From: Astrothelium macrocarpum | Lineage: Eukaryota > Ascomycota > Dothideomycetes > Trypetheliales > Trypetheliaceae | Assembly: GCA_021030915.1 (NCBI GenBank) | Contig: JAGEMR010000003.1 | Location: 1 to 64,000 of the forward strand | Reading direction: 5' to 3' | Length of the DNA stretch: 64,000 nucleotides | Part shown: one piece after another, positions 54,430 through 64,000 of the stretch | Position numbering within the stretch: the stretch's first letter is position 1 | Layout of the letters: each line of letters starts with the position of its first letter | Made by a program: the position numbers and the translations under genes | Notes under the pieces: generated by a model | Seen by the model: only the letters and a program-made list of their open reading frames with translations | The model's database searches: none | What the model was told of the DNA's origin: nothing

Positions 54430-56940
54430 AGGCCAATATGAGTACTAAATCAGAGCGGGATTCCGAGACACTCATGAGCGACTACGACAACCCGAATACA
54501 ATCTTACTATTGGATGGCTTGTCCGTTCGATTCCCCAAGGAATAGCCATGGCCCCAGAAGGCGAAAAATGTACAAGGCCGATTCTCTCCAAACCATACGC
54601 TGTTCACTGGGCGTATGAAGTTCATCGTCAAATTGACGACCCTCTGCATCTCGTCAGATTTAGAAAAAAATGGGGTCCTTTCACGCAGCTGATTCTCAGC
54701 ATAGGTCGATACGCCGTCATTTTGCCAAATCTCTTCACAGAATTCAAAGACCAGTCTTTGATTGCCGTGAATCATTACTGGGTCAACTGGTGGTTTCTTT
54801 GAGTGTGACAAGGGCTTCATCTGGTACTCTCCAGATGATCTCACTTCTCTTTGGTCCTTTGTCCAGACTTGGCTTGTTGCTTTCCAAATGAAAATATTCC
54901 CGCACAGAAGTCCGAAGATATTGGGTTGTTCTAGGAAACGTATGGATCACAGATGATTCGACGTTGGAAGTCATTTGGTACGTTCATACCGCCACCACCG
55001 TAAATTGACGGTAGACTTCTAGCCTGCACTGTTTTGGTCATTTCCTGATAAAATGTCCGAGATGTCAGGAACCGCATAGAGAGCTACTTCATCACACATC
55101 AAATCATTGCTATCGATTGTTAGGATTGGATTTCTATCAAGAGCTTTTCTGGGATAAAATTTTGACCCGCTTTGACTACATGTCTGCCGTGCTTTCAAGG
55201 TTCGTGGTTGGTGAGATTGGTAATAGCGCAAAAGCACGGGCATGTAGTTGTACATCCGTGTCGCTACAAAGTATGTGGATATGTAAGGTTTTACTTTGAG
55301 TATTATTATTTTTACATCTTTTGCGAAGCGCCATTTGCTTGAAATGATCCGCTGCCCTCATCTTCTGGTATTCCATCAGGGGCAATGCAAGTCCTAGCCA
55401 ATCAACTCTATTTAGTGCAAACTTCCAGGCTTGACCATGATGCATGACAGGAACCGTTGGCGAGAAGATTGATCGTGCCAATGAGAGTATTTTCAGGAAA
55501 AGTATATAGCTCCCGAGTTGCTTATGATTAGTAAGTGGAGGGAAGGCGAATGTTTGGCCAGCCCATCGGTTCCCTATCCGCAGGCGATCTGAAACCATAG
55601 CGCAGTCTGTTGTGTTACTCTTTCGGCAAATGCATTCCCATCCCGGGCGCATTTGTGGAGAAACCCGGTCATATCAGGCGGGAAGATGGGTTCACGAAGA
55701 CGAGGGCCATGTTGCACAGCGGTACTAATAAAGTGGTACAAACAGAAAAAAACATTTTCAGAAACGTTTGCTACAAGCTTGTTCCCTTTTATTCGCTGAG
55801 AAATGATCAGCGATGTTTGCACCTACCAAGAAGTTTTCATACAGGTAGAAATAGAAAGATACAGCTGAACGCGGCCATATTCATTATCATTAAGTAGAAA
55901 CATTTTTCCAAAATCGATGGCGACATCTGTAATATAAGAAACAATAGTATTCGCGTCTGAAGTGCAAATGACCGAAGGTCTAAGGACCGGGAAAACTGAT
56001 CAAACGCCTAGGTAGGGCAAAATTGACAGCGCACATCGGTCCTTGAGCTCGCGTGGAAACTGCGAACATTAGGAAAGTTTCATCATCTCGAACGTTTGTA
56101 GTTCAAAGCAATGATTTCGAACCTTGTACCTTTATTGCATGTGACGGTCTAGTTTGGTTTAAGTTCTCGCAGGAACGATCTTCCGTGTCTTGAAGGCAGC
56201 AGGGGGCGAAAGACGTGAATAGACCATGGCTAGGCTGAGTAGATAACAGCGAAATTTGGCGTCAGTATACGATGATCATGTGCATTTTGGAATATTCAAG
56301 GGTCTGGGAATGGAGCCCCAATTGCTCGAGAAAACTCGCATACATCGATTGACTATACGGAATCGGAACTAAGCAGATGGTACCTTACCATTGTACCAGG
56401 TGACATCAAGATTTCAACGTTCTCCGCCACACTAACGAGCGGAAATGATCTCATTTCAGTGCTCGGGCCCCGCTCCGCTACGAGCTAGAACGTCCGGACC
56501 ATCCCAAATCTTACAATTGGACTTTTGCTGCTGTGCAATACTGTGGCGTGCGCCTTCAGCATGGCGAGGGATCAATTCTGACAGCCAACACGTTCCTCCA
56601 ACCGTCGCAACAGCATCGCGTGTTGTTGTGCCGCAGTCCTACCCCACAAAAAAACGCCAGCAAAGCTCTTCGCTAGCGCAACTCGGCGCAGTCCTATGGG
56701 ACTTCATTGCAAGATGGACGAGTAACAGCCATGTCTGGACGACAGTCTCTCGCATACTGCTGGATGCCGCGCAGGCAACACCAAAGCTCCGAATATTTGA
56801 CAATCAGGTTTTTGGTAATCTGATATCAATTGCTATCCTCCATTCATCTCGTTCACCGAAGCTGGCTCCTGGAAAAGATCTTTCATCCAATTTTCATTAC
56901 ACATCGGGCGGTATAGTGGAAATTTACACGGCAAAACAAG
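54430..56940. other. Gene-poor region with unassigned ORFs
   Basis: Minus-strand open frames at 55176-55652 (LGSYILFLKILSLARSIFSP, LNRVDWLGLALPLMEYQK) and 55574-55822 have protein-like composition but no ATG-led, spliceable model or family, and could be remnants. The last 500 bp hold an ORF (56445-56981) overlapping the start of the Trk gene in another frame, probably leader sequence. Confidence 0.4.
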
Positions 56941-59848
56941 ATGGCGGTGGAAATGGGTGCGATCTTTACTCGTTTGATTGACTTTGGAAAATGGATAAGA
57001 AGACACTGGCCCAATTGGCTAAAATTGGGTCCATTCGGCTTCAGTTTTATCCTAATTCATTGTATGTCCGATTGAACTGCTGGATCATTGGCTAGAAGAA
57101 CTACTGGCTAACTCAATTGGATGGCTTCAGACATGTACATGATTGGTATGACCATCATAGGGTCAATTCTCATCTACCCTGTGAAGAACATAAGATATAT
57201 CGATGCACTATTCCTTGCCAGTGGAGCCGCAACACAGAGTGGACTCAATCCGTATGCGCCTTCTTGGATCACCATGAATTTTGTTGCTAATTTTACGCAG
57301 GGTCAATTTAAATGATTTGACTATTTATCAGCAGGTGAGCTCCCTGCACAGCCATCGCCTATTGATAGTTGCTAATACCTCTCTTTTCTAAAGCTAGTCA
57401 TGTACTTGATGGCGTGCGTATGCAACCCAATCTGGATCCATTCTACCGTCGTCTTCGTCCGTCTCTATTGGTTTGAGAAACGTTTCCAAGGCATTGTCGC
57501 AGAAGCTCGCGAACAGCGTCGTTCCAAATCTCGGTCACGAACCAAGAGTGAAGCTCGAGAAGAGGCAGATATTGGAGTCATCGCGCATGGCGTGGGAAAT
57601 AGGGAGATAACAGTAGTACGGGACCATCCAGCCAATGGACCCATTGTCGGAAATGACAAGACAGCACTTAGTGAAAAAGCTCGAGATGCTATGAAGGACG
57701 AGACTTCTTCGAGTTCTAGTGATGACAAGGCTCTGCAATGGAAGGAGGCTTTGGATCGTCACAATGCTGAGCACCCGGATAATGACAGACAAGATTTGGC
57801 TACACCAGGCCACCACAGAGAAATTGTTTTCGCAGACGAGGTACCCCGAGAGGAAAGCGAGGATAGCTCCTCAAGTCGCGTGCCTCGGCGCTTGAGCGCG
57901 GACCAACACATCGCTTTTCTAGAGAGCCAACGGAAGCACGACAAGGGAGCCTTGCGAATTCCTGGTCCTCGAGCCTTTGAACGTGGCGAAACACCAATGC
58001 CATTGGGCGAAGATGCACAAGATGATTTTCAACACTCAGCCACCAAGACAGAAGTAGACGGTGATGGTGCCTTGCAGGATCGATCAGGAGAGGAAGAAAT
58101 CAATCTTGACGATCATCCTGCAAAGAGAGGCATCACATTTGACGAGCCCGACCATCCAGATCATCCCATCAAAGAGGCGCCAACCTCCAATTCACATTCT
58201 CGTGGCATGTTGTTACAGAGTCTAAGTAAACGACGTCAGACAGACCCAAATTTATTTTCTGGTCTCCGCCATCGTACGCGCTCGTTTCGTGAACAGAGCA
58301 GCTTCTCAAAATCAAGAAGCCAAGAAAGAGATACCATGCCTTATTTGAGCTGGGAAGCTACGGTTGGCCGAAACTCATTATTTATTGATCTCACAGAAGA
58401 ACAGAGAGAAGAATTGGGTGGTATTGAGTATCGCGCATTAAAAACATTGGCTATTATTCTTGTGATATATTTCTTCGGGTTTCATATATTCGGCGTTATT
58501 TCTTTCCTTCCTTGGATTATGCGCAGTGGTACCTGGGGTCCAGTCGTCACGGGAGATGGAGTTGGCCGGCCCTGGTGGTAAGTAATGTTTGATCGCACGT
58601 GATTTCTGTACCGACTCTTTTCAATGCTGACATAAAACCATGTGAAGGGCAATCTTCACGTCTGCCTCGTGCTTCAATGATCTCGGCTACTCCTTGACTC
58701 CCGACTCCTTCAATTCTTTCGAAAGTGCCGTCTGGCCGCTATTGCTTGGAGCCTTCCTGATCGTCATCGGTAACACGGGATTTCCCTGCATGCTCCGCTT
58801 TATTATTTGGGTAACATCGCTGTTTGTTCCACGCGATTCCGGTCTTTGGGAGGAGCTGAGGTTTTTACTCGACCATCCTCGTCGTTGCTTTACTCTACTC
58901 TTTCCCTCGCATGCAACCTGGTGGTTATTTGCCGTTCTCATCATTCTAAATGGGATTGACTTGATCTTCTTTATCATCCTCAATTTTCATAACCCTGTTA
59001 TCACCTCGCTCTCCCCGGGTGTCCGTGTCTTGGATGGACTATTCCAAGCGGCGAGTACTCGCACTGCTGGTTTCTCCGTTGTGTCACTCTCTGCTCTCCA
59101 CCCTGCTATCCAGGTTTCTTATCTCATCATGATGTACATATCTGTTTTCCCAATCGCCATTTCGATGCGCAAAACCAATGTGTATGAAGAAAAGTCTCTT
59201 GGAATTTACCCCGGACAAATGGACCATGGCGCCGAGGACGAAGGCAAAGAGCAGTCCTACCTGGGTGCCCATTTACGTCGCCAGTTATCTTTTGATCTCT
59301 GGTACGTATTCTTAGGTCTATTCATCATTGCCATCGTCGAAGGTTCGCGGCTGGCAAATACAAACGAATATGCCTTCACCATATTCAGCGTGCTATTCGA
59401 GATTGTTAGTGCATATGGTACTGTTGGCCTGTCTCTTGGTTACCCGGGCATCGACGCGTCATTTTCAGCCGAATTTGCCGTCCTCAGCAAACTAGTTGTC
59501 ATTGCTATGGAGATTCGTGGTCGGCATCGCGGATTACCGTACGCACTTGACCGTGCAATTCTTCTCCCTTCGGAATCTCTCCACAAAAACGAAGATCAAG
59601 CCGGGAAATGGGCGAACACACGCAGAGCTAGTATGCTCGGGCCAGGACTGGATGGTCTACGACCGACAGTGGAACATGAAGAGAGGCAGAATGCGGCGTT
59701 GAGAGATGGAGCTAGCACCATGCGAGATCGAAGCAATAGCCGAAGTCGGTTTAGCGCCATGACCCCCGGACCAGATACTCCGGGTCTGAGCAAACTCATC
59801 AGTAGCGCGCTCTCAGCAGGTCCTACGATTGCGAGGAAGTATGATTAG
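56941..59848 (+). CDS. Trk-type high-affinity potassium transporter
   Basis: Five exons (56941-57061, 57131-57251, 57301-57334, 57394-58577, 58648-59848) join in frame to 886 aa. The four intron lengths are 69, 49, 59 and 70 nt, all GT..AG. Start ATG 56941 (MAVEMGAIFTRLIDFGKWIR) is the first in frame. The four pore-loop filters of the Trk/HKT fold are visible, each with its filter glycine: ATQSGLN, CFNDLGYSL, RTAGFSVV and YGTVGLSLGYPG. Membrane segments surround them. A long hydrophilic cytoplasmic loop (about residues 120-410) sits between the first and second pore units, as in yeast Trk1. It should work at the plasma membrane in K+ (or K+/Na+) uptake. The 34 nt exon 3 is unusually short. 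Confidence 0.93.
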
Positions 59849-61141
59849 CTCCCGACTACGGAGTATTGTGCAATAAAATGATCAAGGCCGTGGCGCAGTT
59901 CGGGCTGTTTGATTCGCAGGCGTTCGGAAAATTCGTACATAAGTCACATGAAGGTTTGATGACTCTTGTTGTGGTAAGCTCGACGAGAGAGCTGTGTCAG
60001 GCTGAGTTAATTTCGACTCAATGCATATATATGAGACGGTGAACTTCTACCGCCCTACGGAACGAAGTGCGAGGCTAGAACCAACATGCATATTTGCTTA
60101 TGCATTTTTCGATATATCGACAATTTATCTAAAATGACTCTTGTCCAGACGTAAACCACTCTCATTGGTTCGCAATTTGCCGTAAAATGAATGTCATGCT
60201 CTCATTACTTACTCCGGACAATTTCCACAAGGCACGCTCTCCTGATTTGTTGCAATTACCATCCACTAGCCCGAACAACCACTAGCTAAATTGGGCTGAA
60301 TTTTAGCCCTTATTCAGAAAATAGCAGATCTCGGTACTTTTTTTCAGGCAACGACGAAGGCGCGATGGAATCATGGATAGGGATTGAATGCTTTGCTGTG
60401 GGGAGTCACCACCGGAGGTTGTATCAACTGTAAAGCAGGTAAACGTGAACTTTTGGATATGAGTCTCGGTGTATGTGAAACTGTGTTTCAGGATTGTCGT
60501 CTTGTCAGCCGACTCCAATTTTAGCCCCCATAAAGACTGCACTGCCTCGCCTCAACTTTTTGCGGCAGCGGACTCATCTACAAATATAAACACTGCGCCC
60601 GGCGATCCCGATCCTTCATACTCCTAAACCTTGCACGCCTCAGACGTTTTCACCGTCCAGCATCGGGAGATACCCATCCTCGGCGTGATCCCAGCCAATA
60701 GACACTCCATGAAGGAGGCATTGATCAGTAGATTAGGCAACCATGTTGAGACCAGGCGGGGGAGAATCAGCCCATACCTTTTTCAGCCCTTCAAATAGTG
60801 GCAATAGATCGTCTAGACGCCAGGCAGTGGTGGTTGGCATGAACGTTGAAAAGTTGTAGATTGGAGGCGTCCAGTCGCAAATCCTGGGATGTGCCACTTG
60901 CAATGACCCAAGCACCAGCTTGTGACGCTGCGACCTGAGTGTTAGTCTTTCTTTGTGAACACAAGCGACCCTATACATCAACCCTCCCGCATCCTTCAAG
61001 ATTTCACTTTTCTTTTCCACCTTTCCATATTTCTTCCAAATCCGTCACCTCTGCAAAACTCGACCACTTCAACTCCATCAACAAATTTCAATCTAACAGA
61101 CACCAAAGACCCCCCGAAGAGCGCCTTCACTATCGTTCACC
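59849..61141. other. Intergenic; possible orphan exon near 60733-60930
   Basis: Mostly featureless. On the minus strand 60733-60930 reads CDWTPPIYNFSTFMPTTTAW and WRLDDLLPLFEGLKKVWADS, protein-like but without a complete model. The final 200 bp are the leader of the MARVEL gene (pyrimidine-rich, TCCATCAACAAATTT). Confidence 0.4.
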
Positions 61142-61754
61142 ATGGCAGGCATTAGCTTCATTGCGAACGCCGCCGTGCGCTTCTTCCAAATCCTGTTCGC
61201 CATCGTCGTCCTCGGCATATCTGTCACAATGGCAAAATGGCAGGACGTTGGCAGCGTACCAGCTACCACTGCCTACGGCGCTTTTAGCGGAGGGTTCGCC
61301 CTACTCGTTGGCCTTGCTGGCGCCGTTTCGATCTTTCTGGAGGCCATACCGGCCATTATCATCGCTGGCGCTGACGCGCTCGCCGCCATAGTCACGCTCG
61401 CTGCTGGAATCGTAAGTATTGGTTTCCCACTTTCATATCTTGACATCGTCCTTTGTTCCTCTGAGGAGAGACTTGTATCTAATGGAATGTCTATAGGCCT
61501 ACGCCGTGACAATGAAAAATGTTCACTGCGGTAATGAGGATACGACCTGGGACAATGTCCTCCTCAGCGGCGGATGCGTCAAAGTCAAAGGTCAAACTGA
61601 CTGCGCGGCCTTTCCGTCTCAAACAACTGGTCGCTGCAGGGAGGCGGAGGCCGACTATGTTTTTATGTTTCTCACGTTTGCGCTGTCGGCAATCTCGATT
61701 GGCCTGGGTTTGCTCACTAGTGGGAGAAGGAGCGGTAACAAGGCGATGGTGTAA
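61142..61754 (+). CDS. MARVEL-domain four-helix membrane protein, 175 aa
   Basis: Exons 61142-61411 and 61497-61754 are joined by an 85 nt intron (GTAAGT...TGTCTATAG), phase 0. Four hydrophobic segments are visible: FFQILFAIVVLGISVTMA, GAFSGGFALLVGLAGAVSIF, AIIIAGADALAAIVTLAAGI and, near the end, YVFMFLTFALSAISIGLGLL. The loop between helices 3 and 4 is Cys-containing (HCGNEDTTWDNV, GGCVKVKGQTDCAAF, RCREAEAD). Length and layout fit fungal MARVEL-type proteins related to Nce102, which sit in plasma-membrane domains (eisosomes). It is a family-level call, not orthology. The C-terminus is basic (GRRSGNKAMV). Confidence 0.8.
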
Positions 61755-62481
61755 TAACGTCATGCTGGATGTTGTTGATTGTTGTTGATGAGGATTAACT
61801 TGAAAGCCTCAGAAAAAGCTGGCTTGCGTTGCGCGACACGGGGGGGGGGACGGTTGGGCACAGTGTGGCAATGTCTAATCCTTCGTTTGATACCAGTATT
61901 CTTTCAATCGATATTCACGCCAGACTGATGGTTTCGCTGCTCAAGTAAATCCAATATCTGCACCAAGATTGCTCACCAGTCGTTCTTAGATAGATTACAC
62001 CAGGCTGCACAGCACCTGTTTTCCAAAACGCGCAATAACTTCCCTAAGTCTGACTCTAGAGTATAAATCATTCTTCTCCATCAATGACGTCATGATCTGA
62101 TCTTAGCTGATTCCTGCGAGTGTTCCAGAGACTTTCTTACAATGCCTACCCCTTAAATACTTTTTGCTGGGTATCCGTCAGAAGCCAATCTCGATTCTAT
62201 GTTCAACACTCCTTTCCGCCTGCTCATACAAATTCGGATTCCTCCACACGGTGACTTATAAGTGTTTTATCTGGTCCACAAAGCTTACTTAAACTCATTA
62301 TTGGCAATATGCCCGGTACATATCCACAGTGACGATCGTGTTCCTCCTCAACTCACCATTATACAAAAAACACTGGACATTGTGTCCAGGGATCCTCAGT
62401 CCAAGACCGATTTTGTGGCCAATGATTCGCTGAATTACGGCCTTTCATAGTAAATGTGCCGTATTTTTAGATTCGGTACTT
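61755..62481. other. Intergenic with a G homopolymer
   Basis: Contains a run of nine G at about 61841-61849. No gene or RNA is supported. Confidence 0.5.
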
Positions 62482-62942
62482 GCATTGACGCTATGTTTCG
62501 TTGATATTCGGCTTTGATTTTTGTACGCTAGCTACCTGAGTACTAGCCTACATTATTTCCACCTTGCTTTTTCGTGCTCAACTTCTTGATTGCCTAGCCT
62601 AAGCTAGCCCTGGACTAAAACCTCGTCTAATGAGGAAAAACCTTGGGGTGCATTCACAGTGTCTCCGATCGTATATCACCTGATCGCGAAGGTAGGTATT
62701 CCACCATCTTATCCACAGCGTAATCAATTCAATCAATTCCACGGCATTTGTCCACAATTGGCCTAGCAGCGGGGCCGTCAGCAGCTTTAGGGGTGGAGAA
62801 AGCTAGGTTGCCAAGCCTAGGGAGAAGAGATGAGAGGTGGGTGTGGTGGGATTCGAACCCACGACTAGCAGCATTGCTTTTGGCCGCCAGTGACGCTCTT
62901 CTACCATTGCGCCACCACGCCCGCATTGACGCTATGTTTCGT
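62482..62942 (-). mobile_element. Probable tRNA-headed SINE with 20 bp target-site duplication
   Basis: The 20-mer GCATTGACGCTATGTTTCGT is present perfectly at 62482-62501 and 62923-62942. Between them lies 421 bp. On the minus strand this starts exactly with a tRNA-like head (62922-62839: GGGCGTG acceptor strand, A-box-like TGGCGCAATGG, B box GGTTCGAATCC, T-arm GTGGG/CCCAC, closing CACACCC). A non-coding body of about 335 bp follows, ending in an A-rich tail (TACAAAAATCAAAGCC). Pol III boxes at one end, an unrelated body, an A-rich end and flanking direct repeats are the hallmarks of a SINE. No poly-A and no second copy are in the window, so family membership is untested. Confidence 0.7.
62839..62922 (-). 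tRNA. tRNA-like head (pseudo-tRNA) of the SINE
   Basis: 84 nt with a clean T-arm and a 7 bp acceptor stem holding one C-A mismatch. The D-loop is over-long (AATGGTAGAAGA) and the anticodon arm does not fold to a 7 nt loop with U33. The best stem is ACTGGC/GCTAGT, with a 16 nt loop. No isotype can be assigned and no T-run terminator follows. It is better read as a tRNA-derived promoter than as a working tRNA, though an intron-bearing tRNA gene is the alternative. Confidence 0.6.
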
Positions 62943-63251
62943 GGCTCTTGAAGCGCGATTCGTGCCCTGAAAATGGTTGAGGTGAAGATTTGAGTCACCC
63001 GCGTACCCGTATACTCACAATTTAATTCGAAAACATAATTCTTAGAGATCGCGCGAGCCTGGAAGAATACCAGTGGTGCTCCAAAAAAGTGAAAGACCAG
63101 CTAGAACGACAGACATTGGGACAGAAGCGTTTTGGAGGTCCCGAGAGTGGGCGTTGAGCCACCAGACCCAAAAAATAAAGGGACCAAGAAGGATGATGCA
63201 GTGGTACGACAGAACATAAGTAAAGGAGATCCTGTGCCTAGCCTTGACACC

Positions 63252-63960
63252 CTATAAAGGTAGACCTACCATGTGATCGGTGGCTATCTGGAACGATTCT
63301 GTTTTTTTCGGGATACGTTCGAGAACCCATGCACCAGACGGTGGTATCAGACAATCGTGAGGCAAGCGCCAAGTGCAATCCGACTTGCAGGCATAGAAGT
63401 TGCAGAAGAACTCGTGATTGCCAATCAGGGGGTTCTGAGCTTCAGGGACCCGTGGATGATAGACGTATTCGTGACTTTCCGGAAGCTCTTTCTTTTCCAA
63501 GACAATACGCCCTGGCGCGAATTTCTTAATCTTTATAATTGCGTGAGCTATTGACTCACGGTATGTGCCGGGTCGAAGAACTTACTCGCACGCCATCAAA
63601 ATTATAGAATCGCCAAATGGAAAACCAATATCGTAGTCTTCCGCGGTTTTTACGATAACAACTTTTGAGTTCCTGAAAGAAAACTCTATCTGTGCTCTTG
63701 TCATTGACCTCGATGACTGTCAATTCAAGCGTTTTGCGACCCCCTTGGACGCCGAATAAGATCCAGAGTTTGTTTAAATTCGTTAGAGGCGTAGTTGATG
63801 ACGGCACCTTATTTCCTGCAATAGGTGTCATCTGTTCGGAATGCTGTGTTTGTATGGCTGAAAAGCTAGAGTGCCCCCCGGTGTCCTGCGACGAACTTGA
63901 TGTGGACGTCTTCGCGACATTTTCACTAGGCGTGTACCTTTGGCTTGCACTGGAGGCCAT
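63252..63960 (-). CDS. Lineage-specific conserved-pattern protein (possibly extends upstream)
   Basis: Exons 63960-63586 and 63530-63252 are joined by a 55 nt intron (GTAAGT...CAATTATAAAG), phase 0, giving 217 aa from ATG 63960. After a Ser-rich start, the segment LWILFGVQGGRRTLELT-like (here GGRKTLELTVIEVND) is followed by DRVFFQELKSCYRKNRG and RLRYWFSIWRFYNFDGVR. Exon 2 has ELPESHEYVYHPRVPEAQNP, HEFFCNFYACKSDCTWRLPH and DCLIPPSGAW. I recall this arrangement as a recurrent hypothetical-protein pattern in Helotiales-type genomes, without known function. The frame is open to the window edge (WKKWPVGSPE), so the true start may lie outside. Confidence 0.65.
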
Positions 63961-64000
63961 TGCAGAGGTTTCTGGAGAGCCCACTGGCCACTTTTTCCAG

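Noticed and set aside
56445..56981. 178-aa ORF upstream of and overlapping the Trk start
   Set aside because: Different frame, no family resemblance; more likely leader sequence, at most an upstream ORF.
62839..62922. Functional intron-containing tRNA gene
   Set aside because: No anticodon loop with U33 can be drawn, the D-loop is over-long, there is a mismatch in the acceptor stem, and a 20 bp duplication starts exactly at its 5' end; a SINE head explains all of this better.
1..64000. CRISPR arrays, bacterial operons, riboswitches
   Set aside because: Spliceosomal introns and eukaryotic genes throughout; no regularly spaced direct repeats with unique spacers were seen.

Overview
The window looks like nuclear DNA of a filamentous ascomycete. 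Most genes carry 45-65 nt introns with GTRAGT-type donors, CTAAC/CTGAC-like branch points and YAG acceptors. The recognisable proteins (MCM5, VPS54, a Trk-type K+ transporter, a CID/RS protein, a MARVEL protein, Zn2Cys6, DUF3716 and DUF7924 proteins) are fungal in character. Several orphan families suggest a Leotiomycete-like genome, but that placement is inference. All gene models below were spliced by hand, and reading frame was checked across each junction.

Layout. 0-4.3 kb: the 3' end of a DUF7924 gene, then a decayed, 5'-truncated Ty3/gypsy pol. 4.5-8.3 kb: a DUF3716 gene and a frameshifted HMT1-like ABC half-transporter. 8.4-32 kb: an accessory tract of lineage-specific proteins. It holds a heptad coiled-coil protein, a small Zn2Cys6 protein, a protein with twin RW motifs, an FHA-domain kinase, a pseudokinase, coiled-coil proteins, orphan proteins, a CAAX-ended protein, a minisatellite, a gag-like ORF, an F-box-like protein, a MADS-like mini-protein and a Myb/SANT protein. 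32.2-34.4 kb: gene-free, with a roughly 530 bp island that is almost pure A/T. 34.4-37.9 kb: a surface/adhesin-like gene interrupted by one in-frame TAA.

39.2-51.8 kb is the conserved core. MCM5 (minus) and VPS54 (plus) are head to head, with two MCB boxes just upstream of MCM5. An orphan Ser/Pro-rich protein, a small ankyrin protein head to head with a CID/RS-domain RNA-processing protein, and a 72-aa protein follow. 51.8-56.9 kb is gene-poor and holds relics. 56.9-61.8 kb carries the Trk transporter and a four-helix MARVEL protein. 62.48-62.94 kb holds what reads as a complete tRNA-headed SINE flanked by a perfect 20 bp direct repeat. The window ends in a lineage-specific gene on the minus strand.

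The core genes serve DNA replication licensing, Golgi/endosome tethering, splicing or Pol II CTD reading, and K+ uptake. The accessory tract is rich in predicted DNA-binding and kinase-like proteins without recognisable partners. The signals that most deserve checking are the SINE, the stop-interrupted adhesin, the pseudokinase near an active FHA kinase, the MADS-like mini-protein and a 12-mer shared by accessory-tract spacers.
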